43,534 bases of DNA. Origin: Candidatus Cloacimonadota bacterium (GTDB lineage: Bacteria; Cloacimonadota; Cloacimonadia; Cloacimonadales; TCS61). Position numbers and translations under genes: made by a program. The notes under the pieces were generated by a model. That model did no database searches, was not told where the DNA came from, and saw nothing but the letters and a program-made list of their open reading frames with translations. Location of the stretch: assembly GCA_018645365.1 (NCBI GenBank), contig JABGOP010000011.1, positions 1 to 43,534 of the forward strand, in the 5' to 3' direction. Below are positions 1 to 7,060 of the stretch, one piece after another; the stretch's first letter is position 1; every line of letters starts with the position of its first letter.

Positions 1-6
1 TAACAT
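1..6 (-). CDS. First two codons of a gene running off the left edge
   Basis: On the minus strand a strong Shine-Dalgarno, AAGGAGG, lies a few bases before an ATG at position 6, and a TTGACA box lies 92 nt upstream. Only ATG-TTA is inside the window, so the product cannot be named. The leader CCAAGGAGGATAAA is nearly the same as the one before the 246-aa unknown gene that starts at 7060. Confidence 0.5.
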
Positions 7-69
7 TTTATCCTCCTTGGGATATTATACATTAAATGATTATCTCTTGATGGAACTTTCGAACAATTC

Positions 70-98
70 GAAAAAAAACCACAAGAAATATTTGTCAA
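70..98 (-). promoter_or_regulatory. Candidate promoter for the left-edge gene
   Basis: TTGACA on the minus strand (93-98) is followed about 15 bases later by a run of eight T. This matches the box seen before other genes in this window, but the distance to the start codon (92 nt) is longer than the usual 52-58 and equals that of the sigma-factor gene at 8684 (90). Confidence 0.4.
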
Positions 99-131
99 AG
101 AATATTTAATGAATTACTCTTTATATAAAAT

Positions 132-157
132 AACCGCTCCTTTTGGAGCGGTTTTTT
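132..157 (-). terminator. Rho-independent terminator of the beta-helix gene
   Basis: A perfect 9-bp stem (132-140 with 145-153) with a four-base loop lies just after the stop codon at 166. A T-rich tail follows on the minus strand and four more T on the plus strand, so it may work in both directions. Confidence 0.7.
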
Positions 158-165
158 GTTTGTAG

Positions 166-2568
166 TTACTTCAACAAGATCATCTTCTTTGTATCGACAG
201 CAATACCATCTACCACAAGTTTGTAGAAATAAACACCGTTGGCGAAATTATTTGCGTTCCAAATAATTTGTTGATTTGGTGAATTTGTGATTTGGAGATT
301 TTCCACCTTCTGTCCTCTGATGTTAAAGATTTCAATTCGTGCTTTTTCGTGTAAATTCGTGGTCAAAGAAAAAGAAATCGTGGTCTCACCTGTGAATGGA
401 TTGGGATAGTTACCGAGTAGCTGCATCACCTGCGGTGGATCTGTTGGTTCACCACCTTCGAAGCGAATGGCAGAATAGTCTTGTCTGCCAGGAGTAATGT
501 TACCCTTCACATAGTCGCCCACTTTCTCATCATAGACGGTGTAGTTGTTTAGTGGCACTGCTCCACTTCTGCCATAAACAAGTTGGAAGGTAAAGACGGT
601 TTCGTCACGGTTCATACGGTCGGAATAGACCAAGATTTGTTCTGCGTCTTCGTCTGTGACCACCGCACCTACGCAACGGTCATCTTGATAGACACCAATC
701 TCAACCACATCCTCGGGAATATCCAAAACATCAATCACTTCGTAATCTGCTTTCTCTTCGTACTCGAAGTATTGAGGTTCAAGACGAACGAATGGTTCTG
801 CTTCCTGCTCGAAATTATTATCCCATTGGAAATTATCAACATCTTCATAGAAAGTAACGATGTACATTTGCTCAGGTTCGAGGGAGTGTATCGTGGAACT
901 TGGACCATTTGTATTTGCAACATAATACCAGTCTTGGGCTTCGATAGTAATGACATTGTCCCAGTTATTGCCGAATGCATCCTCGCAACTAAATCTTTCT
1001 TCCAAGAAATAACCCATCCACTGTTCACAGTTAGCTTCAAGGGGAGGAAAATAAGTATAGGGAGATGCTAACCAGCCCGACATTTCCAGATTTGCCTCCA
1101 CATTATCTTGCATGCGGAATTTATAGCCCTGTACACTAGTGAATTCGTGGGTTAGGTTAGACCATGCATTATTAAGATCATTCCGCTGGATGAAGTCATC
1201 CTCAGTATGATTAAACTCTCGCCACAGTGCGTGGTCTAAATCGGAATATTGAGGACTTTGGTTACTAATAATATCTGCCAGCATGTGTTTTGCGATATCA
1301 CCATTTTTGTAAACATGGTCTAAGATAGGGAAGCAGAGCCATGTCCACCCGCTCTCTAATCGACGGTCGTAGTAATCGTGGTCTATAGTAGGGACAGCGC
1401 CCATGTCGGCAGGAGTGTCATCTATATCCCATTCACTATCTGGGTTACCCGTGTCGATACAAGGTGATTTGGTATCTGTTGTCCACATTGGTTGATAGTT
1501 TACATCAAGCAGAGGGTCGGCATCGATGTTGCCTTCTCCCTCGTAGCCACCTTCGATGTCGGAGTAGTCAATTGTGAGAGTATTTATCTCTCCAACTGGT
1601 GATAGATCGATGAAACCGTCCCAAACGATACTGTTCTCGAAGGTGGTGGTGCTACCTTCAAACAAGTATAGGGCAGTGTTTTGACTGGCAATGTTTTTGA
1701 CAATAGTAGTATCGTCGCAGTTTACTTCGCAATTACCGCTACAAAGTGCCGCACCGTAAGTGAGGACGGTTACATTATTACTAGCTACATTATCACCTAT
1801 TACAACTTTATTTAAGTTGGCAACATAATTATTGGATGAAGAGGCGGGTTTTCCCAAAAACATACCTGCTCCCGCCGCCGTAACGCTGTTGTTTAGAATG
1901 GTTACTTCATCTAAATTCAAATTTGATGCAAACGAAAAGATACCTCCGCCAAAACCGAGAGCCATTTGCTCTGTCGTGATGGTGTTGTTACGGATGACGG
2001 AATTGCTAATATCGAGAGTGCTATATTCGCAATAGATACCTGCTCCCAAACCGAGACCACCATCACCAATCGGAACTGATATGTCATTTTCAGCAATTGT
2101 TAGGTTAGATAGCGTAACATTAGAATTGACGCAATAAATCCCGCTACCACGAGCTGAATCAATTGCACGGCCACCATCAATAAGTCCACTTTCAACGAAG
2201 AATTCGTAAACTTCGTCTTCCGCACGACCACCAGAGTCATCTACAAAATTTAAACCATTAATGATAGTGAGGTTAGAAAGCGTTGAATTGTTGCAGTTAT
2301 CAATCGTAATTACCCTACTACCTTGGTTTCCATCAATGATTACACCTGCATTTTCCGCACCAACGAGAGAGATACTCTTTCTTTTTATTTTGATGTTTTC
2401 TACATAAATACCTGCTGCTACAATGATTCTATCTCCACTTCTCGTCACATTAATTGCGGCTTGGATTGTCGTAAAATCTTTCGTACCATCTTGATTCACA
2501 TAATATGTTGTGCCAAATACCCCTACTGTTACCAATAACAGCATTAAAACTACTAAAATCTTTTTCAT
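166..2568 (-). CDS. Secreted beta-helix protein with C-terminal sorting domain
   Basis: This 800-residue protein starts with a clear signal peptide (MKKILVVLMLLLVTVGVFG). Residues about 25-400 are repetitive, with many N-rich strands such as SNLTI and SNVTL and repeated GGG/GAGIY turns, as in right-handed parallel beta-helix (pectate-lyase-like) proteins. A middle domain of about 300 residues is rich in W, Y and acidic residues. The last 85 residues are a Por/type IX-like sorting domain: LGNYPNPFTGETTISFSL, then IFNIRGQKV, NGVYFYKL and KKMILLK. It is probably exported across the outer membrane and displayed or released. The ligand or substrate cannot be told, and no catalytic motif was recognised. 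It is monocistronic, with a terminator directly behind it. Family assignment rests on repeat pattern and the C-terminal domain. Confidence 0.85.
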   Translation of the reverse strand: MKKILVVLMLLLVTVGVFGTTYYVNQDGTKDFTTIQAAINVTRSGDRIIVAAGIYVENIKIKRKSISLVGAENAGVIIDGNQGSRVITIDNCNNSTLSNLTIINGLNFVDDSGGRAEDEVYEFFVESGLIDGGRAIDSARGSGIYCVNSNVTLSNLTIAENDISVPIGDGGLGLGAGIYCEYSTLDISNSVIRNNTITTEQMALGFGGGIFSFASNLNLDEVTILNNSVTAAGAGMFLGKPASSSNNYVANLNKVVIGDNVASNNVTVLTYGAALCSGNCEVNCDDTTIVKNIASQNTALYLFEGSTTTFENSIVWDGFIDLSPVGEINTLTIDYSDIEGGYEGEGNIDADPLLDVNYQPMWTTDTKSPCIDTGNPDSEWDIDDTPADMGAVPTIDHDYYDRRLESGWTWLCFPILDHVYKNGDIAKHMLADIISNQSPQYSDLDHALWREFNHTEDDFIQRNDLNNAWSNLTHEFTSVQGYKFRMQDNVEANLEMSGWLASPYTYFPPLEANCEQWMGYFLEERFSCEDAFGNNWDNVITIEAQDWYYVANTNGPSSTIHSLEPEQMYIVTFYEDVDNFQWDNNFEQEAEPFVRLEPQYFEYEEKADYEVIDVLDIPEDVVEIGVYQDDRCVGAVVTDEDAEQILVYSDRMNRDETVFTFQLVYGRSGAVPLNNYTVYDEKVGDYVKGNITPGRQDYSAIRFEGGEPTDPPQVMQLLGNYPNPFTGETTISFSLTTNLHEKARIEIFNIRGQKVENLQITNSPNQQIIWNANNFANGVYFYKLVVDGIAVDTKKMILLK

Positions 2569-2736
2569 CTAAAACTCCTTAATTTGTTTTTTATTTTTTT
2601 GCGGAGCAAAAAAACTTCTAATTTTTTAAAAAGTAACGATTTTGTTACTCTTTATACTAATAGCATGTTAAAAAAAATCACGCTCGGGCTTGCCGTTTCC
2701 ACCCATGCTGTTTAGCAAAAGCTAAACAGCCCCAAG

Positions 2737-2856
2737 CTAAGGGAATTTTAGTTTACCAACAAAGATTACCATCTTTGCTTTTATAAAGATTAACATCTTT
2801 GCTTCTATAAAGATTAACATCTTTGCTTTTATAAAGATTAACATATTATTATTCAT
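2737..2856 (-). CDS. Possible 39-aa repeat peptide
   Basis: A minus-strand ATG at 2856 is preceded by AGAGGATGTAAAA, a usable Shine-Dalgarno, and opens a 39-codon frame ending in TAG at 2737. The product is MNNN, then three copies of the octapeptide MLIFIKAK (one with E for K), then MVIFVGKLKFP. The 24-bp repeat unit is exactly eight codons, so any frame stays open and the ORF may be a by-product of the repeat. The peptide is hydrophobic and basic. Expression is unproven. Confidence 0.25.
   Translation of the reverse strand: MNNNMLIFIKAKMLIFIEAKMLIFIKAKMVIFVGKLKFP
2761..2847. repeat. 24-bp tandem repeat, about 3.6 copies
   Basis: Units start at 2761, 2785, 2809 and 2833 (last one partial) and differ by one or two bases. 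Each unit contains the inverted repeat AAAGAT-TAAC-ATCTTT, so every copy can form a small hairpin. There are no variable spacers, so this is not a CRISPR array. Confidence 0.9.
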
Positions 2857-2990
2857 TTTTACATCCTCTATTATATAAGAGTCATCTGTTTGCCTTTTGT
2901 CGCCCCACATAGCAGATAAGTGCTTCTAATATAAACAAATAAAATTTATTTTTTTGCAAAACATCAACCTTAGTCTGTCGCTTGGCGGTA

Positions 2991-3025
2991 TGGTTTGTAT
3001 CCCCCCGCCAAAGCGGAGAGAGGGG
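2991..3025 (-). repeat. Palindromic hairpin repeat, copy A (eroded)
   Basis: It shares TGGTTTGTATC, the CCCCGCC half-site and the GAGAGGGGGA tail with copies B-D, but the stem is broken (CAAA loop, mismatches next to a 4-bp core). It lies downstream of the LytTR gene's stop codon on the coding strand. Confidence 0.7.
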
Positions 3026-3071
3026 GACAATTAACTGGTTTTAGGTTTCTTATGCTAAACAAAATCATCTA

Positions 3072-3422
3072 CTACTTAAAATATTCTATGATTTCTTGAA
3101 AGGTAGTTTTAGTTAATGGGATTTCCATACCATTTTCCATGGTGAGTAGATATTTCTTCCGAGTCAAAGGTCTGATTTTCTTTATCCTCTTCATATTGAT
3201 AATGTATGATTTGTGCGGTTTGATAAAGTAATTTGGTAATTCGTCTATGATGGAGCAAAGTGAACCAGTTAAGAGACAAGATCTTTTGGGATTAAAAATC
3301 CTAATGTACTCCTTTTCAGATGTTATTGCGATAATATGCTTTGTTTTGCAAAAGAGATATGAGTCATTATCCGATGCAACAATCAATTTAAGCTTTTTTG
3401 ATATTTTTAAGTTTTTATTCAT
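3072..3422 (-). CDS. Stand-alone LytTR-domain DNA-binding protein
   Basis: This 116-residue protein is essentially one LytTR domain. Residues 26-60 give the first strands (TKHIIAITSEKEYIRIF), followed by FIKPHKSYIINMKRIKKI and the end NGMEIPLTKTTFQEIIEYF, which match the family's conserved R/KxHRSYxVN and G..IPLS/T regions. LytTR domains bind direct repeats in promoters, usually as response-regulator outputs. Here there is no receiver or membrane domain, so the signal input must come from elsewhere. A good AGGAGG lies 16 nt before the ATG, which is too far to be ideal; a stop codon just upstream blocks a longer start. It sits between hairpin copies A and B and could regulate the neighbouring cassette genes. 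Confidence 0.8.
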   Translation of the reverse strand: MNKNLKISKKLKLIVASDNDSYLFCKTKHIIAITSEKEYIRIFNPKRSCLLTGSLCSIIDELPNYFIKPHKSYIINMKRIKKIRPLTRKKYLLTMENGMEIPLTKTTFQEIIEYFK

Positions 3423-3453
3423 TTTGTTGAGTGGCTATCCTCCTGCCTTATTC

Positions 3454-3491
3454 TTTGGTTTGTATCTCCCCGCCGTAGCGGGGAGAGGGGG
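3454..3491 (-). repeat. Palindromic hairpin repeat, copy B
   Basis: A perfect 9-bp stem (3465-3473 with 3478-3486) is preceded by TTGGTTTGTA. On the minus strand, which is the coding strand here, the loop is UACG closed by C-G, a UNCG-type tetraloop. It lies between the GIY-YIG-like stop (3502) and the LytTR start (3422). Confidence 0.85.
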
Positions 3492-3501
3492 AGTTGTTTC
3501 A

Positions 3502-3792
3502 TTAATTGTCTTCATTACCTTGTTTGTTATATTTTGGCTTAGTTCGTTTTATTATTCTGGTCTCTTTTTCTTTTGCTTCTGCGATTGAAGGCATTTGCTC
3601 AATTTCAACCTTTATACCTTTTATTTCTTCGCTATTCAGATGCTCTTTCAATCTTTCTTGAATTCTTCCTCGTTTTGCTACACCAACATAATTTGTAGTT
3701 CCTGCATTTGTTTTGATTTTATACAAAACTGGTTTATCCTTTGGTAATTTATCAATATTTGATACATTAAACTTAACTGTCTTTTTTCCCAT
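3502..3792 (-). CDS. GIY-YIG-like small protein
   Basis: This 96-residue protein has the order of elements of a minimal GIY-YIG nuclease fold: VLYKI (residues 22-26) in place of GIY, NYVG (34-37) in place of YIG, the basic helix AKRGRIQERLKEHL (39-52), a possible metal-binding Glu at 75 or 77, and the terminal PKYN (86-89). The family covers homing endonucleases, UvrC and repair or defence nucleases. The first motif is degenerate (LYK for GIY), so activity is uncertain. It is preceded by AAAAGGAGAAGG inside a two-hairpin leader almost identical to the one before the NACHT gene. It may be a defence or repair accessory protein. Confidence 0.65.
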   Translation of the reverse strand: MGKKTVKFNVSNIDKLPKDKPVLYKIKTNAGTTNYVGVAKRGRIQERLKEHLNSEEIKGIKVEIEQMPSIAEAKEKETRIIKRTKPKYNKQGNEDN

Positions 3793-3870
3793 CTTTCCTT
3801 CTCCTTTTATTGGTGGCTTTGTTTACAAAGCACCAACCGTGGTTTGTATCTCCCCGCCGTAGCGGGGAGA
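3793..3870 (-). promoter_or_regulatory. Two-hairpin leader before the GIY-YIG-like gene
   Basis: Read on the minus strand, it holds the UNCG-type hairpin, then a stem made of TTGGTGCTTTG and CAAAGCCACCAA with one bulged C and loop TAAA, then AUAAAAGGAGAAG and the ATG at 3792. A nearly identical copy lies at 6199-6273 before the unrelated NACHT gene. Confidence 0.75.
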
Positions 3871-3874
3871 GGGG
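3838..3874 (-). repeat. Palindromic hairpin repeat, copy C
   Basis: A perfect 9-bp stem (3849-3857 with 3862-3870) has loop UACG on the minus strand. It is preceded by GTGGTTTGTA and followed by GGGG on the plus strand. It lies between the NACHT stop (3925) and the GIY-YIG-like start (3792) and forms the upstream half of that gene's leader. Confidence 0.85.
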
Positions 3875-3924
3875 TTATCGCCAATCGATTGAACCGCTGA
3901 TATGTTTGTTAGGGGCATTTCAAG

Positions 3925-6198
3925 TTATGTTATTTTTTTTAAGGAAATTGCATTTTTATGCAAAGATTCAATATCTTTGTTTGGTAAATTGCTCAATCTT
4001 CGATGAATTCTTTTTACTTGTTTCTTTATAATCTTACTTGTATCTTTCAATTTATCTCCTTCGTAATAAAAACCAAATTGAAGATTTAATGGCAAATCCG
4101 TTTTATGATTACTTATAAGATATTCAAATGAGTCTGAATTCCCAAGTTCTAAAAAAACTAAACTAGAGAAAAATAAAGCATAAAGTTTTGTATCTTGTTC
4201 TTCTGAAGATTCTTCAATTTTTAAAATGGTAGCATCAAGTGCTTTTTCGAAATATTCATAAGAGTAACTTTCTCGTAATATGTATTGAATCCACCAAAGT
4301 AATGATATTTCAGATAAAAATCCAAAAGGAGAATCAATTTTCTTTCTTATAATATCCAGATAAAGTTTAGCTGCATATATCATTAGCTTAAACAAATTAT
4401 CCTCAACAATTATATAAGGAGTTGAATATCCAGCCAAGAAGTAATTTGACATATTAATCAATTTTAACCAAGCCTGAGACTCGTTTTTTGGATCAATACT
4501 GACAATATCTTGTAATAGTTCAGGACAATCCTGCTTCAGACCAATATAGAAAAAACAGATATTCATCCAATACAAATCGAAAGCTTTGTCATTGATTACT
4601 AGTGAATTTTCTTTATTTTTAGATTTGGCATAATAGTATTCTGCAAATGTTCTATGAGAGAACATAATTTCGTTTGTAATGTTATTTTTACTAAGAATAT
4701 TTGATCTTTTTATAACCTTATCATATAATTGTTTAGAACTTATTTCAGTATTTCTTTCAGAGAGATAATCATCGAAATAGGAAAAACACTCAGAATCTGA
4801 TATTGAAACAACATTTTCATCAATAAAATGTTCTGCTATGTTTGAAATAACTGTTTCAGATATTTGATATTCTTTTTGAGTTTCTAAATCTAAGTCTTTA
4901 TCAATGTCCCATCTCCCTAACATTAACTCAAGATATTTTGAGTATAACTCAGTCATATTTGCAGGTAAATCTTTTGTGTTTTCTTGCAATAATTTAGCAA
5001 GTAATATTGCAGCAATAGGGCTTCTAGGTAATTCTTTTAATAGAGTTGATTTTTTTAAATCCTCAAAAATCCTTTGGCTAATATTGATGGATTTACAAAT
5101 CTTTTCTAAAAATTCGATAGTTTTTTTTAAAGACAAAGGTGCAATTTCATATCTCTCACAAGAGCAAATTTCTGATTCTTTTTCAATAAAACCACTAAGA
5201 AATCTGGTTGTTAATATTATCTTTCTCTTTTCTGATGCTTGTTCAGAAATTTTATTCAATTCAGTTAATTTATCTTTCTCAGATAACTTTTCATCAAATC
5301 CATCAATCAGAATTACAAAATTGTTATCTAACAATTCTTTGTGTTGATAAGTATTGAGGAATGAAGTGATAGTATCATCAATTGAAGAATTGAATTTATC
5401 ATAAAAATCTACATAGCTCACAAATACTGGAATTCTCTCAAATTTAACATAATTGTCGATAGATGAATAATCTAAACATACTTTTCTTAACAATTTAGAT
5501 TTACCTGCACCCATACCTCCTTCTATCAACAAAAAATTATTATCTTCAATTTCTTTATTTATTATTAATTTTTTTCTTTTAGTATTTTCAGTATTATATT
5601 CATTTTCGTATTGTTTAAGTATTTCCTGCTCAATGTAAAATGAATTATTTTCAATTGTTACAAGTGATAAACTTCTATCAATATCTTGAATTTGTAAGTT
5701 TACTTTATTAATTAAATCACTTACTTCAATATCTATATCCATCCAATAATCTTGGATATGTTTATCAATTAGTTTTATTATTGAACTATCACGAATAAAT
5801 TTAATGTTTTTTGTTTTAAATTTATTATTTATTATTTTCTCAGCGTTGCTTGTAAAGCCTTCATTGGTTATGACCCAAATGACATTTAAACTAATTTGCT
5901 TTTTCCCATTAATAGCGAATCTATCAATATTACATTCACGAATCTGTTTATCAATACCATTGATTCTTGATTGGTTTATATTTCCAGTTTTAACAATTAC
6001 ACCAATGTATTCTGTTTCACAAAGAATATCATCAAGAGAAGTTAATACGAAATCAGCTCCTAGTTCATTTGAACCGTGAGTATAATCAACATTTTGAATT
6101 TTATCCATATTCTTAAAAAGTTGCTCTAAAACAGGATGAAATTCTTTTACTTCTTTAGACAATGAATTTATTTTACTTTTTTTTTCTTGATATTTCAT
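3925..6198 (-). CDS. NACHT-type NTPase with REase-like N-terminal domain
   Basis: This 757-residue protein looks like a STAND defence protein. Residues 1-150 form an alpha/beta domain with GADFVLT (D49) and YIGVIVKTG (K70) followed by a Q-rich helix, as in restriction-endonuclease-like (Mrr-type) N-termini; the usual E or Q two residues before the Lys is Ile, so catalysis is doubtful. The NACHT core has Walker A GGMGAGKS near residue 229, Walker B FVILIDGFDEK near 299 (the DGxDE form typical of NACHT) and a sensor-like KIILTTRF. About 350 helical C-terminal residues of no recognised family would be the sensor region. Known bacterial NACHT proteins give phage protection by oligomerising on a phage cue; the same role is inferred here. 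It is markedly AT-rich, has the two-hairpin leader, and lies in an accessory block. Confidence 0.75.
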   Translation of the reverse strand: MKYQEKKSKINSLSKEVKEFHPVLEQLFKNMDKIQNVDYTHGSNELGADFVLTSLDDILCETEYIGVIVKTGNINQSRINGIDKQIRECNIDRFAINGKKQISLNVIWVITNEGFTSNAEKIINNKFKTKNIKFIRDSSIIKLIDKHIQDYWMDIDIEVSDLINKVNLQIQDIDRSLSLVTIENNSFYIEQEILKQYENEYNTENTKRKKLIINKEIEDNNFLLIEGGMGAGKSKLLRKVCLDYSSIDNYVKFERIPVFVSYVDFYDKFNSSIDDTITSFLNTYQHKELLDNNFVILIDGFDEKLSEKDKLTELNKISEQASEKRKIILTTRFLSGFIEKESEICSCERYEIAPLSLKKTIEFLEKICKSINISQRIFEDLKKSTLLKELPRSPIAAILLAKLLQENTKDLPANMTELYSKYLELMLGRWDIDKDLDLETQKEYQISETVISNIAEHFIDENVVSISDSECFSYFDDYLSERNTEISSKQLYDKVIKRSNILSKNNITNEIMFSHRTFAEYYYAKSKNKENSLVINDKAFDLYWMNICFFYIGLKQDCPELLQDIVSIDPKNESQAWLKLINMSNYFLAGYSTPYIIVEDNLFKLMIYAAKLYLDIIRKKIDSPFGFLSEISLLWWIQYILRESYSYEYFEKALDATILKIEESSEEQDTKLYALFFSSLVFLELGNSDSFEYLISNHKTDLPLNLQFGFYYEGDKLKDTSKIIKKQVKRIHRRLSNLPNKDIESLHKNAISLKKIT

Positions 6199-6273
6199 CT
6201 CTTCTCCTTTTATTGGTGGCTTTGTTTACAAAGCACCAACTGTGATTTGTATCTCCCCGCCGAAGCGGGGAGA
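6199..6273 (-). promoter_or_regulatory. Two-hairpin leader before the NACHT gene
   Basis: It matches 3793-3870 over almost its whole length (UNCG hairpin, TTGGTGCTTTGT-type hairpin, AAAAGGAGAAG Shine-Dalgarno) and ends at the ATG at 6198. The few differences include UUCG against UACG in the tetraloop, both members of the UNCG class. Confidence 0.75.
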
Positions 6274-6276
6274 GTT
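6241..6276 (-). repeat. Palindromic hairpin repeat, copy D
   Basis: The 9-bp stem (6252-6260 with 6265-6273) carries a UUCG loop closed by C-G on the minus strand. On the plus strand it is followed by seven T, so this copy alone also looks like a plus-strand terminator. A weaker related palindrome follows at about 6283-6307. Confidence 0.85.
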
Positions 6277-6319
6277 TTTTTCTACCCTCAGCTAAAGCAG
6301 GGGGTAATTTTTCTCAATT

Positions 6320-7060
6320 TTAATTAGCTTCGCTGGTTTCACTGCGTTCAGTTCCTAATTCTGTCTCTTCTCCTGGTTCGCCTATTGCAAAGCTAAAAGT
6401 AGCACCGTAGGTTCGCATAATGCGTCTTTGGCTCGGTGCATCTTTTTTTCTTAGCGTAAAGCGAAGTTCGTCCATCACCTCTTGAATGAGAGAATCTGCT
6501 GGTGCACGCAAATCAGCAATTTCTTCTTGTGCTTCATCATACTTTCTGTCTGCGATTGCCACATCGTCATATTCTGCCAAAGCAATTGTAAGCATTTCGT
6601 TAACTTCTAATGCAGTTGGGTTTTCGATGGCATCATAACCCGCCGCCACCGCCGCCACATCACCCTCAATCACTTTTTTTGCTATTGTTAACCACGCACC
6701 ATTGGTGGTTAGGTTCGGCGTTACGCCGTCCAATGGCAATTGGTAGAAAGAAAATACTTCCGCTGGCTCATTAAGTCGGTACACTCTTCTTTTCAAAACA
6801 GCCCAAAGGTCGCGAGTATATGTAGATAATTTTTCGATGGCAGCTTGTTGTTCGCGTACCTCTTTGGCTCTACCACTCAATTTTTTGTTAATAGCAATAA
6901 GCTTTGTTTCAAAATTGGGCAATAGTATAGAAATCTCATCAATTAAACTTTGAGAGATATACGGGTTACCTGCGGCAATGTCTTGTTCAGCTGTAATCTT
7001 TGCTTGTCTCATAAAAGACATCCTCGCATCATCACTTCTAGGTTTCTGATAGATAGGCAT
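6320..7060 (-). CDS. Unknown 246-aa cytoplasmic protein
   Basis: I do not recognise this family. There is no signal peptide or membrane segment. Residues 1-80 are helical and charged (KPRSDDARMSFM, then LIDEISILLPNFE and SGRAKEVREQQAAIEKL), the middle is Ala-rich (VAAVAAGYDAI), and a conserved-looking tail has APSQRRIMRTYGATFSF followed by an acidic end with repeated E/T/S. It is richer in G and C than the neighbouring NACHT gene. The start at 7060 has AAGGAGG a few bases before it, in the leader CCAAGGAGGATAAA also seen at the left edge of the window. The upstream region is a 42-bp minisatellite, so its promoter must lie within or beyond that repeat. Confidence 0.75.
   Translation of the reverse strand: MPIYQKPRSDDARMSFMRQAKITAEQDIAAGNPYISQSLIDEISILLPNFETKLIAINKKLSGRAKEVREQQAAIEKLSTYTRDLWAVLKRRVYRLNEPAEVFSFYQLPLDGVTPNLTTNGAWLTIAKKVIEGDVAAVAAGYDAIENPTALEVNEMLTIALAEYDDVAIADRKYDEAQEEIADLRAPADSLIQEVMDELRFTLRKKDAPSQRRIMRTYGATFSFAIGEPGEETELGTERSETSEAN

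Larger units (their letters stand above)
2569..3071. other. Gene-poor stretch with repeats
   Basis: This 500-base stretch holds no long gene. It contains a 9-bp perfect inverted repeat (2708-2716 with 2721-2729, loop AAAA), a 24-bp tandem repeat (2761-2847), one possible 39-codon ORF over that repeat, and the most degraded copy of the window's palindromic hairpin (2991-3025). The rest, including 2860-2990, shows nothing I can name. Confidence 0.7.

Noticed and set aside
583-1071. 162-codon plus-strand ORF inside the beta-helix gene
   Set aside because: It is antisense to a well-supported long gene with signal peptide and sorting domain, and its product has no recognisable features.
2761-2847. 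CRISPR-like or iteron origin
   Set aside because: Units are contiguous with no spacers, and no replication initiator gene or DnaA-box cluster is nearby.
4904-5347. 147-codon plus-strand ORF inside the NACHT gene
   Set aside because: It lies opposite the NACHT domain and is explained by low stop density on the antisense strand.
2991-6276. Integron gene cassettes with attC sites
   Set aside because: Hairpins lie between genes as in cassettes, but I find no matching RYYYAAC/GTTRRRY core pairs, and all genes use the same strand with their own ribosome-binding sites; no integrase is seen.
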